Assembly (NCBI RefSeq): GCF_001485475.2
Contig: NZ_DF976999.1
Location: 282,001 to 346,000, forward strand
Direction: 5' to 3'
Length of the DNA: 64,000 nt
Source: Tepidanaerobacter syntrophicus
GTDB taxonomy: Bacteria > Bacillota > Thermosediminibacteria > Thermosediminibacterales > Tepidanaerobacteraceae
Position numbers and translations under genes: made by a program. Below are positions 44,018-53,216 of the stretch, piece after piece (the stretch's first letter is position 1; each line of letters starts with the position of its first letter). The notes under the pieces were generated by a model, which ran no database searches, was not told the DNA's origin, and saw nothing but the letters and a program-made list of their open reading frames with translations.

Positions 44018-44767
44018 CTACACATCTACTCCTTGAGACCTTAAATATTCTTTGATTTCGCTAATCTTTAGGATTCCCTTATGAAAAACTGATGCCCCTA
44101 AAGCTCCTGCCGCTTTACCCTCTACTAACACATCTTTAAAATGCTCCAGCTTCCCGGCCCCTCCGGAAGCTACGACCGGCACGTTTACCGCCTCTGCTAC
44201 TGCCCGAGTCAGTGGTATGTCATAACCATTTTGAGCACCGTCTGCATCTATGCTTGTAAGAAGAATTTCTCCTGCTCCAAGTTCTGCAGCTTTTTTGCAC
44301 CACTCGACTGCATCAAGCCCTGTTGGCTCTTTTCCTCCATATATGTAAACTTCCCAGCCTCCATTATTCTTTTTTGCGTCACATGCCAAAACGATATGTT
44401 CACTTCCAAATTTCTTAGCGCTTTCACTTATAAGTTGAGGATTCCTAACTGCTGCAGTTCCTATAGAAACCTTTGTAACTCCTGCTTCCAGTAATTTTTC
44501 AATATCTTCTAGTGTAGATATCCCACCGCCTACTGTAAAGGGCACATTTACTTTCTCTGCAACTTTCCTTGCCAAATCAACCATGGTTTTTCTGCCTTCC
44601 ACTGTTGCCGATATATCCAAAAATACTATTTCATCGGCACCTTCTTTATCATAAAAGGCTGCCATTTCTACAGGGTCTCCCATATCCTCCACATTTTCAA
44701 AATTGATACCTTTTACTACTCTTCCATCTTTCATGTCAAGGCAGGCAATGATTTTTTTCTTACTCAT
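44018..44767 (-). CDS. hisF: Imidazole glycerol phosphate synthase cyclase subunit HisF
   Basis: 249 residues, (beta/alpha)8 barrel. [19 protein letters not shown] with the catalytic Asp11, [34 protein letters not shown] with the second catalytic Asp, [11 protein letters not shown]. HisF needs ammonia from the glutaminase HisH, whose gene is not in this operon. Overlaps hisA by 8 bases. Confidence 0.97.
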   Translation of the reverse strand: MSKKKIIACLDMKDGRVVKGINFENVEDMGDPVEMAAFYDKEGADEIVFLDISATVEGRKTMVDLARKVAEKVNVPFTVGGGISTLEDIEKLLEAGVTKVSIGTAAVRNPQLISESAKKFGSEHIVLACDAKKNNGGWEVYIYGGKEPTGLDAVEWCKKAAELGAGEILLTSIDADGAQNGYDIPLTRAVAEAVNVPVVASGGAGKLEHFKDVLVEGKAAGALGASVFHKGILKISEIKEYLRSQGVDV

Positions 44768-45512
44768 TTTGGCACACTCCCTTTTTAAAATAAAACTTCT
44801 TTAATACTGACTTTAAATCCAGAGTGCCATCATACAGTGCCCTTCCTATAATCGCCCCATCCAGGCCATGCCCTTCTAATTTTGCAAGCTTTTCTAAATC
44901 TTTTATAGAGGAAATACCTCCGGAGGCAATTACAGAAAAACCACCAAAGTCCAAAATTTTTTCGATGGCCGCAATATTCGGTCCCCGCATCATGCCATCT
45001 CTGGAAATATCAGTATAAATAATGGTTTTTACACCAATATTTTTAAGGGTTTTAAGTAATTCTTCCACCTTTATGCCGGAATCCTTTATCCAGCCCTCAA
45101 CAGCTACTTCATCGCCTCGCGCATCTATGCCAACTGCCACTTTATCAGGCCCAGATTCTGATATAGTTTCTTCTATAAGCTTTAGATTATTAACGGCTGA
45201 GGTCCCGAAAACCAGGCGGTTTATTCCGAGGTTTAAATATCTTTCAACTGTTTCTTTATGTCTTATGCCGCCGCCAAGTTGAATATTTATGCAAACATCT
45301 TTGCGTATTTTTTCTATTATATCAAAATTAACAGGACAAGCGGTTTTTGCACCATCTAAGTCTACTATATGAATCCACTGCGCTCCTTGGCTTTGCCAGT
45401 GCTTTGCAGCATCAACGGGATTCTCGAAATAAACGGTTTCCTTTGAAAAATCACCTTGGGCAAGTCTTACGCACTTGCCTCCCATAATATCTACGGCCGG
45501 GTATATGTTCAT
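44760..45512 (-). CDS. hisA: ProFAR isomerase HisA
   Basis: About 250 residues, barrel sister of HisF. MNIYPAVDIMGGKCVRLAQG with the catalytic Asp8, QLGGGIRHKETV, YTDISRDGMMRGPN with the second catalytic Asp, ASGGISSIKDLEKL. ATG 45512 chosen because GAGGTGAA lies just upstream; the frame is open to a TTG at 45527. Confidence 0.96.
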   Translation of the reverse strand: MNIYPAVDIMGGKCVRLAQGDFSKETVYFENPVDAAKHWQSQGAQWIHIVDLDGAKTACPVNFDIIEKIRKDVCINIQLGGGIRHKETVERYLNLGINRLVFGTSAVNNLKLIEETISESGPDKVAVGIDARGDEVAVEGWIKDSGIKVEELLKTLKNIGVKTIIYTDISRDGMMRGPNIAAIEKILDFGGFSVIASGGISSIKDLEKLAKLEGHGLDGAIIGRALYDGTLDLKSVLKKFYFKKGVCQNE

Positions 45513-45540
45513 CGGTTCACCTCGCAAAATTCACGGTTTT

Positions 45541-46125
45541 TTAAAGGACGCCTTTAGTAGACGGGACTCCCTTTTCTCTTGGATCGACACGCACTGCATC
45601 TTTTAATGCTCTTCCAAATGCCTTAAAAAGGGCTTCGATTATATGATGGGTGTTTTGGCCTCTTATCGCATCTAAATGAAGGGTAATACAGGCACTACTT
45701 GCAAAAGCTCTGAAAAACTCCTCTACAAGCTCCACATCAAAATCTCCTACTTTATCTTTGCTAAAATCTGCATTAAAAAATAAAAACGGCCTGCCGCTAA
45801 TATCCACAGCACAAAAAGCCAGGGCTTCATCCATGGGCACATAAAAGCTTCCATATCGGCCAATGCCTTCTTTTTTCCCTAATGCTTTAGCAAAAGTCTC
45901 TCCCAACACTATTCCAATATCTTCTGTTATGTGATGAAAATCTACTTCCACATCGCCTTTAGCTTCAATATCCAAGTCAAAAAGAGAATGACGTGAAAAA
46001 AGCGTCAGCATGTGATTTAGAAAAAAGGCCGGTGTTTGAATAGAGCTTTTTCCTTCTCCGTCTAAGTTTATCTTAAGTTTTATTTGTGTTTCCTTTGTAT
46101 TTCTTATACTTTCAGCAATTCGCAT
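45541..46125 (-). CDS. hisB: Imidazoleglycerol-phosphate dehydratase HisB
   Basis: 194 residues, monofunctional dehydratase with no phosphatase domain. HHITEDIGIVLGETFAKAL and NTHHIIEALFKAFGRAL carry the repeated metal-binding HH(I)xE motifs. No histidinol-phosphate phosphatase is in the operon; the PHP protein at 6052 is one candidate. Confidence 0.97.
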   Translation of the reverse strand: MRIAESIRNTKETQIKLKINLDGEGKSSIQTPAFFLNHMLTLFSRHSLFDLDIEAKGDVEVDFHHITEDIGIVLGETFAKALGKKEGIGRYGSFYVPMDEALAFCAVDISGRPFLFFNADFSKDKVGDFDVELVEEFFRAFASSACITLHLDAIRGQNTHHIIEALFKAFGRALKDAVRVDPREKGVPSTKGVL

Positions 46126-46140
46126 CTAAAACCCACCTTT

Positions 46141-47262
46141 TTACTTAGAGCTCATTATTTCTTTCAAGGATGCTAAAAGCAAATCATTTTGCTCAGGGGT
46201 ACCTATGCAAAAGCGCAGACAATCTTTAAGCACATCATCGCCAAAGCGGCGAGTAAGTATGCCTTTCTTTAGTAGTTCCTCATATACCATATCCCTGGGT
46301 TTTTTAAGCTCGCATAAGAAAAAGTTTGCGGAACTCGGATATACCGTTACACCGTCAATCTTTTCTAAGCCATTTTGCAGCCGCTCTCTTTCTTTTATAA
46401 ATTCTTGCTGCACTTTTTTAAGCCAATCGGTTTGCCTTAACATTTCTACTGCTGCAATTTGCGAAAAAAGACTGACATTGTAAGGCATTTTTACCTTAAA
46501 CAGCTGAGCTATCGCATCCTCATGGCCTATAGCGTATCCTACTCGCAGCCCTGCCAAGGAAAATATCTTGGAGAACGTGCGAATGACTATGATGTTTGGA
46601 TATTTTGAAATACTGTCGGCAAATGTCTTGCCCCCAAATTCAAAATAAGCTTCGTCTATTGCCACTATTCCGTTAAAATCTCTTATCAGGTCTTCTAATT
46701 TGTCGTCATCGAAATAATCACCCGTCGGGTTGTTGGGATGACACAAAAACATCAATTGAGGTTTATCTTTTGTGAAATGCTTTTTTATATCATCAATTGG
46801 GATATCCCAAAAGCATTTACCCTTTTCTTGTTTTTTTAATAGGGGAACTTTGATGACATTGGATCCGGCAATTGTTGAAAAGATTTCATAGCTTGAAAAT
46901 GTAGGAAATGGAATTATAACATCGCGACCGGGGCCTGCAAAGGCCATAATTATGTCATAGATTACCTCGTCGCCACCACTGCCTACAAATATTTGATCAA
47001 ACTTTGCACCTGTATATTTTGAAAGGTTTTCTCTGACTTCGTCACAGGTGGGATCATAATAGTAATTAAAGTGCTCATCCATAAGCCTTTTCCATATCCG
47101 TTCTTTTATTTCAAGAGGCACGTCATATGGACTTTCATTTGCGTCAAGTTTTATCTTGCAGGGTTCATTTGACGGCATATACGGAACAAGATTTAATATA
47201 TCTTCGCGCACAAAACGCGTAATTTGTGCTGTAATAGTAATCTCCTCCTTAACAGTTTCCAT
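46141..47262 (-). CDS. hisC: Histidinol-phosphate aminotransferase HisC
   Basis: 373 residues, PLP fold type I. KIKLDANESPYDVP, FVGSGGDEVIYDII, HPNNPTGDYFD, AIDEAYFEFGG and RTFSKIFSLAGLRVGYAIG (PLP lysine) are present. ATG 47262 has no SD at normal distance. AAGGAGG sits inside the reading frame and is 8 bases before an ATT at 47235, so translation may really start there, at the residues just before FVREDILNLVPY. Follows hisG after 45 bases where hisD is normally found. Confidence 0.93.
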   Translation of the reverse strand: METVKEEITITAQITRFVREDILNLVPYMPSNEPCKIKLDANESPYDVPLEIKERIWKRLMDEHFNYYYDPTCDEVRENLSKYTGAKFDQIFVGSGGDEVIYDIIMAFAGPGRDVIIPFPTFSSYEIFSTIAGSNVIKVPLLKKQEKGKCFWDIPIDDIKKHFTKDKPQLMFLCHPNNPTGDYFDDDKLEDLIRDFNGIVAIDEAYFEFGGKTFADSISKYPNIIVIRTFSKIFSLAGLRVGYAIGHEDAIAQLFKVKMPYNVSLFSQIAAVEMLRQTDWLKKVQQEFIKERERLQNGLEKIDGVTVYPSSANFFLCELKKPRDMVYEELLKKGILTRRFGDDVLKDCLRFCIGTPEQNDLLLASLKEIMSSK

Positions 47263-47307
47263 ATTGCATAATTATACACCTTTGAAGACTAATATTCTAC
47301 TGTAAAA

Positions 47308-47928
47308 TCATGCAATCTTGTTCAATTTCTCCATTAAGCTCAATATCATATCAGATTTTATCCTAAAGCTAACCTGATTTGCAATAAGTCTGCTGCTTAT
47401 CGGACATATTTCTTCAACTATTTTCAAATTATTTTTTTTAAGTGTCATCCCTGTTGAAACAATATCCACAATAGCGTCAGAAAGTCCCAATATCGGTCCA
47501 AGCTCAACAGAGCCGTGAAGCTTTATTATTTCTACCGGAAATCCTTGCTTTATAAAATGTTCTTCTGCTATGTTCGGGTAGCTTGTGGCAACTCGGTAAA
47601 TCGGCGCACCTTCTGGCATATCGGACGGAGCTGCTACTACCATCCGGCACTTTCCTATATTTAAATCTAGGAGCTCGAATACCTCATTTTTGTTTTCCAA
47701 TAGTATGTCTTTGCCGGCAATTCCCACGTCGGCTACGCCGTGTTCTACATACGTAGAAACATCTGACGGTTTTGCTAAGATTATCCTTAGCCCATAATCT
47801 TCAAAATCAAAAAACAGCCGCCGCGAGCTTTCGCTAATCTCCTCTAAGTTCATTTGTATCTTTTTAAAGAGCTCCAGGCTTTCTTCTAAAATTCTCCCTT
47901 TTGAAAATGCGATTTTAAGTAGTTCCAA
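47308..47928 (-). CDS. hisG: ATP phosphoribosyltransferase, short form HisG
   Basis: 206 residues, lacking the C-terminal regulatory domain of long HisG, hence dependent on HisZ. KIAFSKGRILEESLELF, ADVGIAGKDILLENK, GSVELGPILGLSDAIVDIVSTG (PRPP loop) and RLIANQVSFRIK. First committed step of histidine synthesis. Confidence 0.97.
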   Translation of the reverse strand: MELLKIAFSKGRILEESLELFKKIQMNLEEISESSRRLFFDFEDYGLRIILAKPSDVSTYVEHGVADVGIAGKDILLENKNEVFELLDLNIGKCRMVVAAPSDMPEGAPIYRVATSYPNIAEEHFIKQGFPVEIIKLHGSVELGPILGLSDAIVDIVSTGMTLKKNNLKIVEEICPISSRLIANQVSFRIKSDMILSLMEKLNKIA

Positions 47929-47956
47929 AGAAAACTCTCCTTACTAAATTAATATT

Positions 47957-49063
47957 TCAGTGATCTTTTTCTACAGAGACCATTTTAACTATCATGCCCT
48001 GATTTCTCATTTCTTCTGCTTTATTTAGGGCATCGGCAAATTTTTCCGGCATATAGAAAAGATAGAAAGGTTTATAATCATCTTCAACTTTTTTGTCAAT
48101 TATAGTAAGAATACTGTTTTCTGAAAGGGCAAAACCAGTAGCAGGCCTTGAGCCGTTAAACTTGTCCAAAAGATTATCGTACCTGCCGCCTCCCCCTAAT
48201 GGAAATCCGGCTTCCGGTGAATATATTTCAAACACTATTCCGGTATAGTAATCCATTCCTCGGGCAAGCCCCGGGTCAAAGGTTATACTTATGTTGTCAA
48301 ATTTTCTTACTATCTTCCAAAGCTCCTCAAGCTCATATATTGCCATTTTACATTTATCATTAAGAGAAAACTTTCTAATCTCCTGCAATATTTTTGGGCC
48401 TCCATAGAAATACGGAAGAGATAAAAATATTTCCTTCGCCGAAGTCTCAAGCTCATTAGATTCAACTAGTTCTTTTAACAGAACAAAATTTTTATTTTTA
48501 ATCGCCCATGCTATATTATCTTTTAAAGAAGAGTCTCCTTCTACTTCATCTAAAAGGCCTTCTAAAAACTTCGTGTGTCCAACATTTATTATAAAGTCAC
48601 TTATTCCCGCTTTCTCTAAGATTGAAGATGCAAGAAGTATAATTTCAATATCAGCCTCAATACCCGGGATACCTATCAGCTCAGCGCCTATTTGATAAAA
48701 CTCCTGGTCTTTTCCTTTTTGCATCTCCTGGAATCTAAAAACGTTAGACATATAGCAAAATCTTAAAGGCAAGTTGTGATCGCTGTAGTGAGTTGCCACC
48801 ATTCTTGCAATAGATGTGGTAATATCCGGTCTTAGCGCCATAACGCTGCCTTGTCTGTCAAAAAATTTAAACACCTTTTCGGCAAAGCCATGCTGACCGC
48901 TCCGCGCAAATGTCTCTAAGTATTCAAAAGAAGGTGCTGTTATCTCTTCATAACCCCAACTGTTTAAAATTTCAGCAGCTGCGCTTTCGATGCGATTTTT
49001 TTTGCGGACTTGGGGAGGCAAGTAATCTTTTACCCCTGCCGGTTTTCTGAAATATCTTGGCAT
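47957..49063 (-). CDS. hisZ: ATP phosphoribosyltransferase regulatory subunit HisZ
   Basis: 368 residues, a HisRS-like paralogue: GVKDYLPPQVRKKNRIE, TFARSGQHGFAEKVFKFFD, ALRPDITTSIARM, YMSNVFRFQE, QIGAELIG and GGGRYDNLLDKF. It lacks the anticodon-binding domain and binds HisG for histidine feedback. First gene of the operon, start ATG 49063. Confidence 0.96.
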   Translation of the reverse strand: MPRYFRKPAGVKDYLPPQVRKKNRIESAAAEILNSWGYEEITAPSFEYLETFARSGQHGFAEKVFKFFDRQGSVMALRPDITTSIARMVATHYSDHNLPLRFCYMSNVFRFQEMQKGKDQEFYQIGAELIGIPGIEADIEIILLASSILEKAGISDFIINVGHTKFLEGLLDEVEGDSSLKDNIAWAIKNKNFVLLKELVESNELETSAKEIFLSLPYFYGGPKILQEIRKFSLNDKCKMAIYELEELWKIVRKFDNISITFDPGLARGMDYYTGIVFEIYSPEAGFPLGGGGRYDNLLDKFNGSRPATGFALSENSILTIIDKKVEDDYKPFYLFYMPEKFADALNKAEEMRNQGMIVKMVSVEKDH

Positions 49064-49100
49064 TGCTGCACATCCTTTAGTATATTAAATCGTTAAAGGA

Positions 49101-49129
49101 ATATTAACATAACAATTTGGAATAATCAA
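49101..49129 (-). promoter_or_regulatory. Promoter of the his operon
   Basis: TTGATT (49129-49124), 17-bp spacer, TAATAT (49106-49101). It overlaps the divergent phosphohexomutase promoter. No His T-box or leader peptide is seen in the 37-base leader. Confidence 0.78.
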
Positions 49130-49146
49130 TAGGAATATGTTATAAT
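49117..49146 (+). promoter_or_regulatory. Promoter of the phosphohexomutase gene
   Basis: TTGGAA (49117-49122), 18-bp spacer, TATAAT (49141-49146). Confidence 0.75.
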
Positions 49147-49212
49147 TTATATTACAAAAAGATTATAACAACTTTAGACACAAGTATGGTTTAGGGTTAA
49201 GGGGGCAATATT

Positions 49213-50571
49213 ATGAAGCTGAATCCATATGTATTCCGGCAGTACGATATCAGAGGTATTGTAGGAAAGGAACTGGATGAAGAATTTGCAAGGGGGCTGG
49301 GCCGGGCCTTTGGAACATTTGCGCAAAGAGGAGGCCATCACTGCGCAATTGTAGGATGTGATAACCGAGAATCTTCGCCGGCACTCAAAAAAGCTGTCAT
49401 TGAAGGGCTGCTTTCTTCAGGATGCGATGTGGTAGACATAGGGACGGTTACGACTCCAATATTTTATTTTGCGCGTGTGCATTATGATATAAATCCGGGT
49501 ATTATGGTAACTGCAAGTCATAACCCTCCGGAGTTTAATGGCTTTAAGGTGGCATACGGCCCGGCGACGCTTTATGGAGATGATATTCAAAGGCTTAGGG
49601 TAATGATGGAAAAGGATGACTTTATTTCAGGAAACGGCTCTTTGAGCTGCAAAGATCCTTGCGAAGATTACATAAATATGATTTGTGAAAAAGTAAAGCT
49701 TTCAAAAAGTCTAAGGGTCGGCATAGATTGTGGAAACGGCACTGCATCTCTTTTTGCTGAAAAGCTTTTTACTCGTTTAGGTGTCGATGTATATCCTTTA
49801 TACTGCGAATCTGATCCTACTTTTCCAAATCACTTTCCCGATCCGGTTAAACCCGAAAATTTAGCAGATCTTAAAGAATTAGTTTTGAAAGAAAAACTGG
49901 ATGTAGGTATTGGATTCGACGGTGACGGTGACAGAATCGGCGTTGTAGATGATAAAGGAAATATAATTTACGGCGATATGCTGATGATATTATTTTGGCG
50001 GGAGATAATGCCAAAATACCCCGGTGCCATAGCAATTGTAGAGGTAAAATGTTCTCAAGCTTTGGTAGATGAAATAAAAAAACTAGGCGGCAAGCCTATG
50101 TTCTATAAAACAGGTCATTCACTGATAAAGGCAAAAATGCGGGAAGTTGGAGCTATATTTACCGGTGAAATGTCCGGGCATATGTTTTTTGCAGATGAAT
50201 ACTATGGTTTTGACGATGCGTTTTATGCCGCAGCAAGACTGCTGAGGATTTTATCCAACGCCGACAAAAAACTTTCTGAGCTGCTGGCTGATGTTCCTAA
50301 ATACTATTCCACACCGGAAATTCGGGTCCCGTGTCCTGATGAAGAAAAGTTGGGTAAAGTGGAGGCCGTAAAAAACTTCTTCAAAGACAAATACCCCATA
50401 ATCGATGTAGACGGAGCAAGAATAGTTTTTCCTGACGGCTGGGGACTTGTTAGAAGTTCAAATACCGGCCCCGAGCTTATAGTAAGATGTGAATCAAAAA
50501 CACCTGAGGGTTTGGAGAAAATCAAAAAGGAAATTCAGGAAGCCCTGGCACCTTTAAAAGTATTTGAGTGA
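49213..50571 (+). CDS. manB: Phosphomannomutase/phosphoglucomutase
   Basis: 452 residues of the alpha-D-phosphohexomutase family. VFRQYDIRGIVGKEL, the catalytic serine loop TASHNPPEFNGFKV, the metal loop GIGFDGDGDRIGVVD, the sugar-binding loop GEMSGHMFFADEYYG and the phosphate-binding RSSNTGPELIVRCE appear in order. It interconverts 1- and 6-phosphates of glucose and mannose. SD AAGGGGG. Length and the GEMSGH loop are nearer to dual-specificity PMM/PGM (AlgC) than to GlmM. Confidence 0.93.
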   Translation: MKLNPYVFRQYDIRGIVGKELDEEFARGLGRAFGTFAQRGGHHCAIVGCDNRESSPALKKAVIEGLLSSGCDVVDIGTVTTPIFYFARVHYDINPGIMVTASHNPPEFNGFKVAYGPATLYGDDIQRLRVMMEKDDFISGNGSLSCKDPCEDYINMICEKVKLSKSLRVGIDCGNGTASLFAEKLFTRLGVDVYPLYCESDPTFPNHFPDPVKPENLADLKELVLKEKLDVGIGFDGDGDRIGVVDDKGNIIYGDMLMILFWREIMPKYPGAIAIVEVKCSQALVDEIKKLGGKPMFYKTGHSLIKAKMREVGAIFTGEMSGHMFFADEYYGFDDAFYAAARLLRILSNADKKLSELLADVPKYYSTPEIRVPCPDEEKLGKVEAVKNFFKDKYPIIDVDGARIVFPDGWGLVRSSNTGPELIVRCESKTPEGLEKIKKEIQEALAPLKVFE

Positions 50572-50590
50572 TTAGTGAATTTCTATATGT

Positions 50591-50624
50591 ATAGAAGGCT
50601 ACTTAACTATAAGTAGCCTTCTAT
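50591..50624 (+). terminator. Terminator of the phosphohexomutase gene
   Basis: ATAGAAGGCTACTT, 6-base loop, AAGTAGCCTTCTAT: a perfect 14-bp stem, followed by a weak T-run (CGTATTTCT). Confidence 0.8.
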
Positions 50625-50736
50625 CGTATTTCTCTACTAATTTTTCGCAATAAATCTAATTCTAATCGCACTTTTTCTGCTGTTCCCGCTTAGAATGACG
50701 CCCATTCCAGACATACAAAATAAGCTTTAAATTTGC

Positions 50737-51543
50737 TTATAATAAAGGTTTGATGTTTTTTATTGATTTTTCTGCAGCCACATCAGGTGTAGGAAATGGC
50801 AGACATTCAAAAGCTATGAAACCATCATACTTTATATCTTTTAATGCTTCGATGATACTTCTAAAGTCAATATGGCCATGGCCGGGATACCATCTATCGC
50901 TGTCGGCAAAATGAAAATGTCCTAAGAATTCTCTTGCTTTAAGTATGCTTTTTCTCATATCGGGTTCTTCTATATTCATATGAAACGTGTCTAGATGTAT
51001 TTTAAGATGCGGTGAATTTATTTTTTTGATAAACTTCAGGCTTTCTTCAACATTGTTAATGAAATTTGTTTCGTACCTATTTATTGCCTCATTTAAGATA
51101 GTGACATTGTTTTTTTCTGCAAAATTAATTACCTTATAGAAACATTCAAGAGCATAATTTTCGTATTTTTTGCGGTCATTTGTATTTATAATAGTGCCTC
51201 TCATTGAACCTATTATTACCTTCGCGTTAAGCTTTTTTGCAGCAGAAATATGATCAAATATTCTTTTTACGGCTCTTTCTCTTACATCATCATCCGGATC
51301 TGTAAAACTTAATCCATCGATCCCATAACCCATACCTGTTCCGATAGTAGAAACTGCAATATTGTTTTTATCACATGCCTTTTGTATCTCCTTGATATCT
51401 AACGTATTTGGGTCTTTTACATGGATTTCTACCGCATCATATCCCATCTGTGCCGCTTTTTGGATATTTTCGGTATAGCTTCCTCTTAAAACAATCGGCG
51501 CATTTTCAGCTGCTGACTCTACTATTGTAATACTGAGTTTCAT
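50737..51543 (-). CDS. Sugar phosphate isomerase/epimerase-like TIM-barrel protein
   Basis: 268 residues of the AP-endonuclease-2 / xylose-isomerase-like barrel. GYDAVEIHVKDPNTLD, VIIGSMRGTI, ILNEAINRYETNF, KIHLDTFHMNIEE, HFHFADSDRWYPGHGHIDF and FIAFECLP supply the Glu/Asp/His metal ligands. Such proteins isomerise or epimerise ketoses or inositol derivatives; substrate unknown. It begins 6 bases after glyQS and so probably shares the Gly T-box, which is odd for a sugar enzyme. Confidence 0.85.
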   Translation of the reverse strand: MKLSITIVESAAENAPIVLRGSYTENIQKAAQMGYDAVEIHVKDPNTLDIKEIQKACDKNNIAVSTIGTGMGYGIDGLSFTDPDDDVRERAVKRIFDHISAAKKLNAKVIIGSMRGTIINTNDRKKYENYALECFYKVINFAEKNNVTILNEAINRYETNFINNVEESLKFIKKINSPHLKIHLDTFHMNIEEPDMRKSILKAREFLGHFHFADSDRWYPGHGHIDFRSIIEALKDIKYDGFIAFECLPFPTPDVAAEKSIKNIKPLL

Positions 51544-51549
51544 TTGTGG

Positions 51550-52938
51550 TCACCGCTCAAGATTTAGTTTTTCTTTTAAGTAATCCTTCACTTTTTCTAT
51601 TTCTACCCTGTCCTGCTGCATGGTATCTCTGTCTCTTATTGTAACTTTATTATCTTCCAAGCTGTCAAAGTCTATGGTAATAGCAAAGGGGGTCCCGATT
51701 TCATCCTGTCTGCGGTAGCGTTTACCTATACTGCCTGTGTTATCATACTCAACATTGTAATGTTTTTTTAGGTCATGATAAATTTTTAATGCAAGTTCTT
51801 CCAGCGGTTCTTTCCTTAAAAGCGGAAGCACGGCGCACTTGATAGGTGCAAGACTTGGCTTTAGGTGAAGCACTACTCGAGTTTCGCCTTCGACTTCTTC
51901 TTCGTCATATGCATCGCACAAAACAGCTAAAATTGTTCTGTCTACTCCAACTGAAGGCTCAATTACATATGGAACTATTTGTTTATTTTCTACAGGATCA
52001 AAATATGTTAGAGATTTACCTGAATATTCCATATGGCGTGTTAAGTCATAATCGGTTCTGTTTGCAACGCCCCACAATTCACCCCAACCAAAGGGGAATT
52101 TATATTCAAGATCGGTTGTGGCTTTAGAATAATGTGAAAGTTCTTCAGGTGAGTGATCTCTTAGTCTCAAATTTTCCTTCCTTACTCCGAGCAATGTAAA
52201 AAATTCCATTGTAAACTTGCGCCAGTATTCGAACCATTCTTGGTCATCTCCGGGTTTTACGAAAAACTCCAACTCCATCTGCTCGAATTCCCTTGTTCTA
52301 AAGATAAAATTACCTGGTGTTATTTCATTTCTAAAAGATTTTCCTATCTGAGCAATGCCAAATGGCAGTTTCATGCGGCAAGAGTCCAAAACATTTTTGA
52401 AGTTTACAAATATGCCTTGGGCTGTTTCGGGACGAAGGTAAACTACCGAGCTTGAATCCTCTGTAACCCCTTGATATGTTTTAAACATTAAGTTAAATAC
52501 CCTGGCTTCTGTCCATGCTACGCTGCCGCATACTGGGCATTTTATGTTGTTTTCATGAATTATTTTTGTAAGTTCGTCAACTTTTTTACCCTCAACATGC
52601 ATATCAAGTGCATCTTCTATAAGATGATCCGCTCGAAATCTGGATTTGCACTGCTTGCAATCTATTAAAGCATCATTAAAGCCTGCCACATGGCCGGAGG
52701 CCTCCCAAACCTTAGGGTGCATCAAAATTGCACTATCCAGACCTACTACGTCATCTCTTTCATGAACTACTTTTTTCCACCAAAAATTCTTCACATTTCT
52801 TTTAAGTTCTGTTCCTAGTGGTCCATAATCCCAAGTATTGGCAAGCCCTCCGTATATAGCCGAACTTTGGAAAATGAATCCTCTCTTCTTACAAAGTGAA
52901 ACTATCTTGTTCATATTTTTTTCAGTATCCTTAATCAT
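51550..52938 (-). CDS. glyQS: Glycyl-tRNA synthetase (single-chain, GRS1 type)
   Basis: 462 residues, class [71 protein letters not shown] and [14 protein letters not shown] are the catalytic motifs. A small zinc-type Cys cluster is present ([15 protein letters not shown]). The C-terminal anticodon-binding domain starts near residue 365. Controlled by the Gly T-box. Confidence 0.97.
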   Translation of the reverse strand: MIKDTEKNMNKIVSLCKKRGFIFQSSAIYGGLANTWDYGPLGTELKRNVKNFWWKKVVHERDDVVGLDSAILMHPKVWEASGHVAGFNDALIDCKQCKSRFRADHLIEDALDMHVEGKKVDELTKIIHENNIKCPVCGSVAWTEARVFNLMFKTYQGVTEDSSSVVYLRPETAQGIFVNFKNVLDSCRMKLPFGIAQIGKSFRNEITPGNFIFRTREFEQMELEFFVKPGDDQEWFEYWRKFTMEFFTLLGVRKENLRLRDHSPEELSHYSKATTDLEYKFPFGWGELWGVANRTDYDLTRHMEYSGKSLTYFDPVENKQIVPYVIEPSVGVDRTILAVLCDAYDEEEVEGETRVVLHLKPSLAPIKCAVLPLLRKEPLEELALKIYHDLKKHYNVEYDNTGSIGKRYRRQDEIGTPFAITIDFDSLEDNKVTIRDRDTMQQDRVEIEKVKDYLKEKLNLER

Positions 52939-52971
52939 TACAAATTTCCTCCCGTTAAATAATAGTTAAAA

Positions 52972-53155
52972 TACTAAAACCCCTAAACCACTTTAATGGT
53001 CTAGGGGTCCTTTGTTGCCGGACGGTTCCACCCTAGTTGCAGGAATCTCCTGCCACTTTTTGGAACTTACTATAAGTTTTTAAACTACCGCATTCTGTTG
53101 CCAGACCCTTTTTAACGCAGAGCTTGCACCATCCTCTGCTCGCTTTAAGGCATTG
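52972..53155 (-). promoter_or_regulatory. T-box leader, glycine specific
   Basis: Minus strand: short stem I from about 53155, specifier GGC at 53102-53100 in TCTGGCAACAGAATGCGG, T-box CTAGGGTGGAACCGTCCGGC, terminator CCCCTAGACCATTAAAGTGG...TTTAGGGG followed by TTTTAGTATTTT (53008-52972). The leader is short, as usual for glyQS T-boxes. Confidence 0.93.
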
Positions 53156-53181
53156 AAAAAGGTCACCAGACGCTTAGATAA

Positions 53182-53210
53182 AATATATACTATTGTTTAT
53201 GCCAAGTCAA
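53182..53210 (-). promoter_or_regulatory. Promoter of glyQS
   Basis: TTGACT (53210-53205), 17-bp spacer, TATATT (53187-53182), just after the aspA stop. Confidence 0.82.
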
Positions 53211-53216
53211 GACTCT

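Noticed and set aside
47268-47280. TATAAT-like sequence just before hisC as a promoter
   Set aside because: No -35 at a usable distance, and hisG lies only 45 bases upstream in an operon.
50680-50712. Second copy of the TGTCATCCTGAGC repeat
   Set aside because: Only the first ten or so bases (GTCATTCTAAGC on the minus strand) resemble it; the rest does not match.
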